Of a stretch of DNA of 24,785 bases, positions 1 to 6,689 are shown piece by piece. The position numbers were made by a program, and so were the translations under genes. The notes beneath the pieces were generated by a model that searched no databases, was not told where the DNA came from, and saw only the letters and a list, made by a program, of their open reading frames with translations. The DNA is taken from the NCBI GenBank assembly GCA_002491605.1, contig DKWG01000020.1, positions 1 to 24,785 on the forward strand. The letters run 5' to 3'. The DNA is from Ruminococcus sp. UBA7158 (GTDB lineage Bacteria > Bacillota > Clostridia > Oscillospirales > Ruminococcaceae). Within the stretch, counting starts at the first letter, position 1. Every line of letters starts with the position of its first letter.

Positions 1-831
1 CGTGCAAAGATTGTCCCGGGTATGTTCAAGAGGATTGAAGGTCTTGAGCATTTGGATAAGATAATAAATATAGATCAGTCGCCGATAGGAAGAACACCCC
101 GTTCGAACCCTGCCACATATACAGGAGTTTTCAACGACATAAGAGAGCTGTTTTCCATGACTCCCGATGCAAAGGCAAGGGGATACACCCAAGGCAGGTT
201 TTCCTTCAACATGAGAGGCGGACGGTGCGAAGCCTGCGAGGGAGACGGCATTATAAAGATTGAGATGCACTTCCTGCCCGACGTTTATGTGCCCTGCGAG
301 GTCTGCAAGGGCAAAAGATATAACCGTGAAACCCTTGAGGTTAAGTATAAGGACAAGAGCATAGCCGACGTTCTGGACATGACAATTGAAGAAGCCTGCC
401 GCTTCTTTGAGAATATGCCCAAGATTTATCGCAAGATAAAAACTCTTAACGAGGTGGGACTGGGCTATTTAAAGCTCGGTCAGCCGTCGACAACTCTTTC
501 AGGCGGCGAAGCGCAGAGAGTTAAGCTTGCAACCGAGCTATCTCGCAGAGCCACAGGAAGAACTATATACGTCTTGGATGAGCCGACAACAGGATTGCAC
601 ACCGACGACGTTCAAAAGCTCATAGATATGCTTATGCAGCTGTGTGACAGCGGAAATACCGTCCTTGTTATTGAGCACAACCTTGACGTTATAAAGTGCG
701 CTGACCATATAATCGACCTCGGACCCGAAGGTGGAGTAAGAGGCGGAACCGTTGTTGCAACGGGAACTCCTGAAGAAGTCGCTCAGAACCCCAACTCGTT
801 TACAGGTCAGTATCTTAAAAAATCGCTATAA
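1..831 (+). CDS. uvrA: UvrABC excinuclease subunit A, C-terminal part (5' truncated by window edge)
   Basis: This is the C-terminal ~276 residues of UvrA, the ATP-dependent damage-recognition subunit of nucleotide excision repair in the cytoplasm. The frame is open from base 1, so the gene begins outside the window; the ATG at 22 is internal. Visible in order: the second zinc-binding module (CEAC near residue 73 of the ATG-22 numbering, then CEVC about 20 residues later), the ABC signature LSGGEAQRVKLA, Walker B IYVLDEPTTGLH, and the H-loop VIEH. These are the hallmarks of the second ATPase half of UvrA, and the end position fits the family. It stops in TAA at 829-831 and is followed by a terminator-like hairpin. 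Family assignment is very secure; nothing about the missing N-terminal half can be said. Confidence 0.97.
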   Translation, partial: RAKIVPGMFKRIEGLEHLDKIINIDQSPIGRTPRSNPATYTGVFNDIRELFSMTPDAKARGYTQGRFSFNMRGGRCEACEGDGIIKIEMHFLPDVYVPCEVCKGKRYNRETLEVKYKDKSIADVLDMTIEEACRFFENMPKIYRKIKTLNEVGLGYLKLGQPSTTLSGGEAQRVKLATELSRRATGRTIYVLDEPTTGLHTDDVQKLIDMLMQLCDSGNTVLVIEHNLDVIKCADHIIDLGPEGGVRGGTVVATGTPEEVAQNPNSFTGQYLKKSL

Positions 832-848
832 AGCGTCATAATCACTTA

Positions 849-877
849 TTGCCGCAGCCTTAAAAGGTATGCGGCAA
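849..877 (+). terminator. Hairpin after uvrA, possible terminator
   Basis: Arms TTGCCGCA (849-856) and TGCGGCAA (870-877) pair over 8 bp. CCT/AGG inside the loop can extend the stem after a bulge. The following sequence is only AT-rich (atttat) rather than a clean T run, so it is a plausible but imperfect Rho-independent terminator for uvrA. Confidence 0.5.
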
Positions 878-994
878 ATTTATAAAAAAGCTTTATAGAT
901 TTTTTATAATCTTTCAACCTTTCATATGCCTTAATGTATCTATATTGCAGTAGCCGCTACAAAAGCAAAGACAATACCAAAAAAGGAAAGCTGT

Positions 995-3589
995 GTGAAC
1001 GACATGAATGGAGTAATAATCGAATACAAGGAGCTGGCAACAGAAAACCTTGTGCTGATGACTATTGCAGGCGACCAGAATGCATATGAAGCTTTGGTTG
1101 TGCGGTATCAGCGCAGTGTCATTGCTTCGGCAAGAGCAATTGTGCGCAGTGAATATATGGCGCAGGACGCCGCACAGGATGCCTTTGTTACCGCATGGTT
1201 AAGGCTTGATACCCTTGCCAGCCCTGATAAGTTCGGCCCTTGGGTAACGAGAATTGCGAAGAATTCAGCATTAAGAATGCTTCAGAAATTCAGGGAGTAT
1301 TTAGACATTGATTCGTTTACCGGCTTTGAAAGCTATTTTGCAGTTCCGTTTGAGGATTCCTTAACAACCGGCGACGACTATTCTGAGCTTCACAAAAGCA
1401 TTAATTCGTTGACTGAAAAGGTGAAAAAGGTTATCTGTCTATACTATTTCGAGGGTCTTTCAATTGCTCAGATAGCCGCATCAATGTGTGTTAATGTCGG
1501 AACGGTAAAACGTCAGCTGCACGATGGCAGACAGAAAATCAGAAAGGATTTGTGTTCTATGAATGAAAGATTAGACGATACTTTAGTCCAAAAGGTAATG
1601 AAGAAGATTGAAGAGCTGAGAATAACTCTTCAAAATGACAAAAGCGTTTTTGAAAAGTCCTATAAGCCGCTTCTTGAAGAGGTTGAGGCTTTGCCTGAAT
1701 CGGCATCGAAGAACTATGCTTTGGCTGAAGTTTTGCAGCTCGGATGGTGGTATTCCGAAAATAAAAGTGATGAAGCCTTGGCAAGATTAAAGGAAGCCGC
1801 TGTAAACGGCAATAATGAGAGAGTAATGATGACGGTTATGGCTATTGAACATGAGAAGCTCTCCGGAAAAGATAAAATTGAGTTTATGCAGACTGTTCAA
1901 CTGCCTTATCTTGAAGAACTGGGCTTTGTTGAAACTCAGGCCTATGTCTGGTTTTGGATGGGCTACACTTATATCAGCAACGATGAGCCTGTGAATGTTG
2001 AAAAGGCAAAAGAAGCTTTTGGCAAAGCCTTAGAGCTTTCTGAGCCGTGCGACAATTACTGCTCTTGTGCAATAGCTGCATTAAAGCTCTGTGACTTCCT
2101 TGCGAAAAATCCCGAAGACAAATCATGTCTTCATGCAGTCGCGTACGAATACAGAATGATAAATGGCAGCCAGCAGCTATACGCTCAGCCGGGATTCAGT
2201 ATTAAGAACAATGGCATTATCAGTAATATTTTATATTATGCTACAGAATCAGTAAATATATTGGACTGCAAAGCAAACGTCGGTGAAACTGTATCTAAGG
2301 GTGAGTGGAGCGCAACACTTCTTAGCATCACAGAAACTGTTGAAACTCCGGCAGGACGCTTTGACAACTGCGAGCTTTGGAGCAAAAACGGCTATTTGTT
2401 CTATATCAAGCCCCAAATAGGCATTGTTAAATGTGTTTCTGACGGAAGAGGATATATCGGAGCCGTTGTGCTTGGCGAGTACGAGATAAAGTCGGGAGAT
2501 AAAAAGATGCCTTTTGGCGTTGGCAACAGATGGGTATATGTCAGCGCAGAGCCTGAGCAAATAAGCTTCTATGAGGATTATGAGGTTATATACTCAAAGA
2601 CCGGCGATAAAGTTATCATAACAAGCTATACCAATACATCAAGAATCAGATATAATGAAACCGTCTGGGATGAAATAAAACAAAAGCTGAATGACGACTA
2701 CTACACTATGTCTGATCATATTGATGCTTCTGAGTACAGCCCAAATATGTGTGAAGATGTTTTAAACGACATTTCAAAGCTTAAAGAGCTTGCCGATACT
2801 CCATATAAAAAGCTGTTCGTTAGCTATGCAGAATCAGCAATGATGAGAATGCTCACCAGTAACCCCAACATGACAGATGTCTGCAACTGCTTAGTGCCTA
2901 ACAGCAAAGAGGTTGGCATATGGAACTTCTTTAATGAATATGCAGTTGAAGCTAAGGACGGCATTAAGCGTTTTTATCCGAATCATGAATATCATTTCGA
3001 GTGGAAATGGTATTATGGCGGCGGATATGCACTCTTGCACAACTTCATGCTTGAAGAGCTTAATAACTGCGGAGCATTATGGAGCGATGAGTGGAAGGCA
3101 GGCTATAGTGGTGAAAAAACATATTTTGACTATGGTTCAAGCATAAAAGCAATAATTAACTGTTCTGAAGGCGGTACTATAACCACTGCGGCAGGAACAT
3201 TTGAAAACTGCCTTAAGGTTACCATTGAATACTCAGGATATTCTGAGGGCTACAATTATATGAGCGGCAAGAAGGAATACTTCTTTGCATATGGCATCGG
3301 AATTGTTAAGTGCACTCATCATATCGGCTGGGCTGTATTTGAGCTTAATAGCTATGAGGGAACAGGCGAAGGCTATATGCCGCTTGAGGACGGCATATCA
3401 AGGCACTATGTCGGCGTAGATTTCCCATACGGAACAAGAGGCGAGGTTAGATTTGCCTGCGCAACCGATGAAAGGGGTTTGCTTGCAGTTATTGTTGACC
3501 AGATAGGTCAGCAGAACAGGGAAGACTGGAATAATTCCGACCAGCCGGATAAAATGCTTGCAAAGGTCGAGCCTGTAGTTGCGAGGTAG
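995..3589 (+). CDS. ECF-type sigma-70 factor with long TPR-like and duplicated C-terminal extension; 3' end possibly chimeric
   Basis: An 864-residue protein starting at GTG 995, chosen because AAAGGAAAG (982-990) sits just upstream. Residues ~18-97 form sigma region 2 (DQNAYEALVVRYQ, then AQDAAQDAFVTAW). Residues ~130-185 form region 4 with a helix-turn-helix (FEGLSIAQIAASMCVNVGTVKRQL). Together they resemble an ECF sigma factor that binds RNA polymerase and -35/-10 elements. Residues ~200-370 are helical and TPR/SEL1-like (ALARLKEAAVNGN; AKEAFGKALELSE). Residues ~451-560 and ~730-850 look like two copies of one beta-rich unit: AGRFDNCELW...GIVKC and AGTFENCLKV...GIGIVKC, each followed by a further related stretch. 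No membrane segment or signal peptide is seen, and no anti-sigma gene is adjacent. This resembles ECF groups that regulate themselves through a fused C-terminal domain (inference). The last ~15-20 codons (after ~3540) are antisense to fruA, so the native C-terminus may be lost. Confidence 0.85.
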   Translation: MNDMNGVIIEYKELATENLVLMTIAGDQNAYEALVVRYQRSVIASARAIVRSEYMAQDAAQDAFVTAWLRLDTLASPDKFGPWVTRIAKNSALRMLQKFREYLDIDSFTGFESYFAVPFEDSLTTGDDYSELHKSINSLTEKVKKVICLYYFEGLSIAQIAASMCVNVGTVKRQLHDGRQKIRKDLCSMNERLDDTLVQKVMKKIEELRITLQNDKSVFEKSYKPLLEEVEALPESASKNYALAEVLQLGWWYSENKSDEALARLKEAAVNGNNERVMMTVMAIEHEKLSGKDKIEFMQTVQLPYLEELGFVETQAYVWFWMGYTYISNDEPVNVEKAKEAFGKALELSEPCDNYCSCAIAALKLCDFLAKNPEDKSCLHAVAYEYRMINGSQQLYAQPGFSIKNNGIISNILYYATESVNILDCKANVGETVSKGEWSATLLSITETVETPAGRFDNCELWSKNGYLFYIKPQIGIVKCVSDGRGYIGAVVLGEYEIKSGDKKMPFGVGNRWVYVSAEPEQISFYEDYEVIYSKTGDKVIITSYTNTSRIRYNETVWDEIKQKLNDDYYTMSDHIDASEYSPNMCEDVLNDISKLKELADTPYKKLFVSYAESAMMRMLTSNPNMTDVCNCLVPNSKEVGIWNFFNEYAVEAKDGIKRFYPNHEYHFEWKWYYGGGYALLHNFMLEELNNCGALWSDEWKAGYSGEKTYFDYGSSIKAIINCSEGGTITTAAGTFENCLKVTIEYSGYSEGYNYMSGKKEYFFAYGIGIVKCTHHIGWAVFELNSYEGTGEGYMPLEDGISRHYVGVDFPYGTRGEVRFACATDERGLLAVIVDQIGQQNREDWNNSDQPDKMLAKVEPVVAR

Positions 3590-4716
3590 CCGCCGACAAG
3601 TCCTACCAAGAAGCCGGGGCGGTCTGCAATACTCTTGCCGATGTAGCCTGCAAGAACAGGTACCATAAAGTTAAACGCAAAGCCGCCTATTGTTTTAAAG
3701 AATTCCGCAGCTGCCGTGTGAGTACCGAAGCTTGCGTCCTGCGGTGCTCCGGCAATAGTGTCGATAAGGAACGCAAGTGCAATGAAGATACCGCCTGCCA
3801 CTGTGAACGGAAGCATATTTGATACGCCGTTCATAAGGTGCTTGTAAATTTTTCTGCCGAAGCTTTCGCCCTCTGCGGATGACTCGGACGCAGCTACGCC
3901 TGTGTGGTGATAAACGGGTGCGTCGCCTGCTTCAATGCGGTTAATAAGCTCTTCGGGGATTTTAATTCCGTCGGAAACCTTTGTGATGATTACCTTTTTG
4001 CCGTCGAAGCGAGACATTTCAACATTTTTGTCAGCAGCGACTATAATTCCGTCGCAAGCTTCAATTTCTGCCTTGGTAAGCACATTTTTTTGCGCCGCCT
4101 GAGCCGTTTGTCTCAACTTTAATTGGGACGCCGAGCTTATTTCCGGCTTTTTCAAGAGCCTCGGCAACCATATAAGTATGAGCGATGCCGGTCGGGCAGG
4201 CGGTGACAGCAAGCACCTTGATTTTGCCCTCAGAATCGCCTACCGCCGTTACCTGCGGCTCGTCGGGGTATTTTTCGGTTTCCATATCGTCGATTATTTT
4301 TAAGAAATCGTTCTTGTCATTGGCGGCAAGAAGCCTTGTACGGAAGTCCTCGTCCATTAAAATTGTCATGAGACGGGCAAGTACGTCGAGGTGGACATCT
4401 CCTCCGTTTTCAGGAGCGGCTATCATAAACAAAATGTTTGACGGCTCGTCATCCAGAGCTTCGTAATCAACGCCGTTCGGGACGGTCATTGCCGCAAGCG
4501 ACGGAGCTTTTACACCCTTGTTCTTTGCGTGCGGAATAGCAATTCCTTCGCCGACAGCCGTTGAGCCGAGCTCTTCACGAGCGATGATTCCTCCTTGTCG
4601 GAAATGCTTCCTCCCTTCACCTGCAGATCCACAAGCATATCAATTGCTTCGGATTTATTCTTCGGAGCTGCATTCAATTGGATACTTTCTTTTTTCAGTA
4701 AATCAACTATGCGCAT
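3541..4716 (-). pseudogene. fruA: Fructose PTS transporter EIIABC (FruA), broken by two frameshifts and 3' truncation
   Basis: A fructose-specific PTS permease would import fructose and deliver fructose 1-phosphate to FruK. ATG 4716 has AGGAGG 7 nt upstream, and EIIA begins MRIVDLLKKESIQL. Near 4588-4593 the frame shifts. The family usually has about four more codons between SDKE and GIIAREELG, so a ~13-nt deletion is the likely lesion. EIIA then continues with GEGIAIPHAKN, including the phosphorylated His. EIIB follows (VLAVTACPTGIAHTYMVAEAL, active Cys). At the A7 run (4085-4091, T7 on + strand) the frame shifts again: removing one A restores GAKNVLTKAEIEACDG. EIIC starts near KIYKHLMNGVSNMLPF and is recognisable only to GGYLATTGSTFASILSG (~3545), about one third of its normal length. 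The rest is replaced by the tail of the sigma gene. Three lesions in one gene while its neighbours are intact indicate a pseudogene rather than random sequencing error, though each needs read-level checking. The left boundary is approximate. Confidence 0.85.
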
Positions 4717-4741
4717 AAAAATACCTCCTGTCAAATTTATA

Positions 4742-5659
4742 TCAAAGCTGCTTAAGAAGTTCGTCTATCAATGCCTTTTCCGCAAGACCGTTTGAAAAAG
4801 CCGTAGCACCGCCTGCGGCAGTTCCGAGCTTTAAGGCGTATTCATAATCGCCGTTTTCAGAGCCTGCAACAAAGCCTGCCACCATTGAGTCTCCTGCGCC
4901 TACGGAGTTTTTTACTGTTCCCTTGCATACGCCGCAGACGTGAGTTTTTCCGTTCTCGTCAATAAGAAGCGCACCGTCGCTCGCCATGGAGACAAGCACA
5001 TTTTTCGCGCCCATTTCCTTTAGTTTACGTGCGTATTTTTCAATTTCTTCGTTGGTCTTAAGCGTTACTCCGAACATTTCGCCGAGCTCATGATTATTGG
5101 GCTTTATAAGGAACGGTTTGTATTTCAGCACGTTTATGAGCAGGTCTTTGGTAGCGTCGACAACAGCCTTAATCTTTTTGCCCTGCAAGCGCTCTAAAAT
5201 CTTTTCGTAAATATCAGCCGGCATACTGTCGGGAATGCTTCCTGCAAGTACGATAGTGTCGCCGTCAGAAAGACTGTCAAGCTTTTCATACAGCCTTCCG
5301 AGAGCATTGCCGTCTATTTTCGGACCTTGACCGTTAAGCTCTGTTTCTGTGCATGACTTTGACTTGTTTTCGGACTTTATCTTCACATTTATACGGGAAA
5401 AGCCGTCGTCAAGGTGAACGAAATCCGTTTCAATACCCTTTGCGGTGATGCCTTTTTCGATGGCGTCGCCTGTAAAGCCTGCTACAAAGCCTAAGGCCTT
5501 TGACTTGACATTCAGCTCGCTTAAAACCATTGAAACGTTAATGCCCTTTCCGCCGAAATAAATCTCCTCGCTCTTGGAACGGTTGACGCATCCCACAGAA
5601 ATCTCGTCTGTGTGTACTATATAGTCTACAGCAGGGTTGAACGTTACTGTGTATACCAT
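4742..5659 (-). CDS. fruK: 1-phosphofructokinase
   Basis: A 305-residue PfkB-family kinase that phosphorylates fructose 1-phosphate to fructose 1,6-bisphosphate with ATP in the cytoplasm. It opens MVYTVTFNPAVDYIV, typical of FruK. It carries the sugar-binding GGKGINVS motif, then KPNNHELGEMFG, then the catalytic and anion-hole motif SVGAGDSMVAGF with the Asp base. Length is normal. The ATG (5659-5657) overlaps the fruR stop by one base (TAATG), with GGAGG inside the fruR end, so translation is coupled. A 25-bp gap separates it from fruA. LacC/tagatose-6-phosphate kinase is the nearest alternative, but the PTS and DeoR context favours FruK. The gene is intact although its partner transporter is not. 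Confidence 0.95.
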   Translation of the reverse strand: MVYTVTFNPAVDYIVHTDEISVGCVNRSKSEEIYFGGKGINVSMVLSELNVKSKALGFVAGFTGDAIEKGITAKGIETDFVHLDDGFSRINVKIKSENKSKSCTETELNGQGPKIDGNALGRLYEKLDSLSDGDTIVLAGSIPDSMPADIYEKILERLQGKKIKAVVDATKDLLINVLKYKPFLIKPNNHELGEMFGVTLKTNEEIEKYARKLKEMGAKNVLVSMASDGALLIDENGKTHVCGVCKGTVKNSVGAGDSMVAGFVAGSENGDYEYALKLGTAAGGATAFSNGLAEKALIDELLKQL

Positions 5660-6411
5660 TATAATACCTCCTTTATAGATGCTTCTGTAAGATATTTTTT
5701 ATCCGGAACCTTGTCGGTTATTATCTTGCACCGATTGAGCTCGGAAAATTTAACAGAAGTAATTTTGCCGAATTTTGAGTGATCGCCGAGAATGAATACT
5801 TCCTTGCTTCGTGATATTGCCGTCGCCTTCACGGAAGCTTCGCTTTTATCGGGAGTAGACAGTCCGCCCTTTATTGAAATACCGTTCACACCCATAAAGC
5901 ACTTTGTGAAGTTGTAGCGCATGAGAGCCATAATAGCCTCAGAGCCTATGATGGCTTCCGTGGACGCTTTTACTTCTCCCTCAAGGATAATCACCTTGAA
6001 GCCACTTTGCGCTAACTTCTTGGCGTTAATAAAAGCATTTGTAACAAATGTGACGGATTTTGACGGGATAAAATCTATCAGCTTTTCCGTTGTAGTTCCT
6101 GCGTCAATGTAGACAAAATCGCCGTCCTCAATCAAGGTCGCCGCATATCTTGCAATAGCCTCCTTTTCCTCCATGAAAAGTTCGGCTTTTTCTTCAACGT
6201 TAGGCTCTGCCGATGTAAAGCTGTCGTCCTGTACTATGGATATTGCGCCGCCTCGAACCTTTGTCAGCAGACCCTTTTCGTCGAGAATGCTTAGGTCACG
6301 GCGAACCGTGGACTCCGATGTGTTCAGCAGCTCGCAAAGCTCGGTGAGTCCTGCGCTTTTTTGCTTATTTACAGTGTTGAGAATAATTGAGTGTCGCTTT
6401 TCTGTAAGCAA
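5659..6411 (-). CDS. fruR: DeoR-family transcriptional regulator of the fructose operon
   Basis: A 250-residue DeoR-type repressor, first gene of the fru operon. It has an N-terminal helix-turn-helix (LTELCELLNTSESTVRRDLSI, residues ~20-40) followed by EKGLLTKVRGGA. The C-terminal DeoR sensor domain shows YIDAGTTTEKL, MGVNGIS and LGDHSKFG, the usual sugar-phosphate-binding fold. The start is TTG at 6411 with GAGGTG 7 nt upstream; no ATG is better placed. In this family the inducer is commonly fructose 1-phosphate, and the repressor controls its own operon (established for relatives, inferred here). A strong promoter and paired direct repeats lie immediately upstream. The name fruR is based on position beside fruK. 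Confidence 0.92.
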   Translation of the reverse strand: MLTEKRHSIILNTVNKQKSAGLTELCELLNTSESTVRRDLSILDEKGLLTKVRGGAISIVQDDSFTSAEPNVEEKAELFMEEKEAIARYAATLIEDGDFVYIDAGTTTEKLIDFIPSKSVTFVTNAFINAKKLAQSGFKVIILEGEVKASTEAIIGSEAIMALMRYNFTKCFMGVNGISIKGGLSTPDKSEASVKATAISRSKEVFILGDHSKFGKITSVKFSELNRCKIITDKVPDKKYLTEASIKEVL

Positions 6412-6464
6412 TACTTTTCACCTCGTTTGAATGAATTTGAAGCTTTTTGATTTATCTTAATGAG

Positions 6465-6493
6465 ATTATAGCATTGAAAAATTATAATTGCAA
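6465..6493 (-). promoter_or_regulatory. Promoter of fruR-fruK-fruA
   Basis: On the minus strand, TTGCAA (6493-6488) and TATAAT (6470-6465) are separated by exactly 17 nt, ~55 nt before the fruR start. The -10 is a perfect consensus. Confidence 0.75.
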
Positions 6494-6496
6494 TAG

Positions 6497-6540
6497 TTTT
6501 CAATCAAAACCTTTCAAAACGCTTCGATTTCGTGCTTCGA
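6497..6540 (-). promoter_or_regulatory. Paired direct repeats upstream of the fru promoter, candidate operator
   Basis: Read on the + strand, TCAAAAC occurs at 6504-6510 and 6514-6520 (10-bp period). GCTTCGA occurs at 6521-6527 and 6534-6540 (13-bp period). All lie directly upstream of the -35 element. DeoR-type repressors often bind tandem repeats, so these are candidate FruR sites, but the sequence alone cannot show binding. Confidence 0.4.
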
Positions 6541-6603
6541 ATATATATGACGTCTTTATCATGTGCAATTTAACCAAATCTTTTTATATGTATTGCTGAC
6601 ATA

Positions 6604-6643
6604 AAAAATCAAAACCACCATTGAAGCAGTGATTTTGATTTTT
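6604..6643 (-). terminator. Terminator after comEC
   Basis: AAAAATCAAAA (6604-6614) pairs perfectly with TTTTGATTTTT (6633-6643). After one mismatch, CAC/GTG adds three more pairs around a 10-nt loop. The A/T flanks let it act in either direction. It lies ~50 nt past the comEC stop and insulates the fru operon. Confidence 0.75.
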
Positions 6644-6689
6644 GAACAATATACTTTCAGTTATAGGTATTAATCTATATTACGTCCGT

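Noticed and set aside
1557..1784. Antisense reading frame inside the sigma gene
   Set aside because: No ribosome site, low-complexity translation and complete overlap with a well-supported gene; the same applies to other antisense frames in comEC, proB, ispDF and the FAD oxidoreductase.
4061..4716. Programmed frameshifting to make full-length EIIABC
   Set aside because: The frameshift near 4590 has no slippery sequence and coincides with missing codons, and the EIIC domain is truncated anyway, so decay explains the gene better.
6508..6524. Catabolite-responsive (cre) site near the fru promoter
   Set aside because: TTGAAAGGTTTTGA on the minus strand lacks the central CG of the cre consensus.
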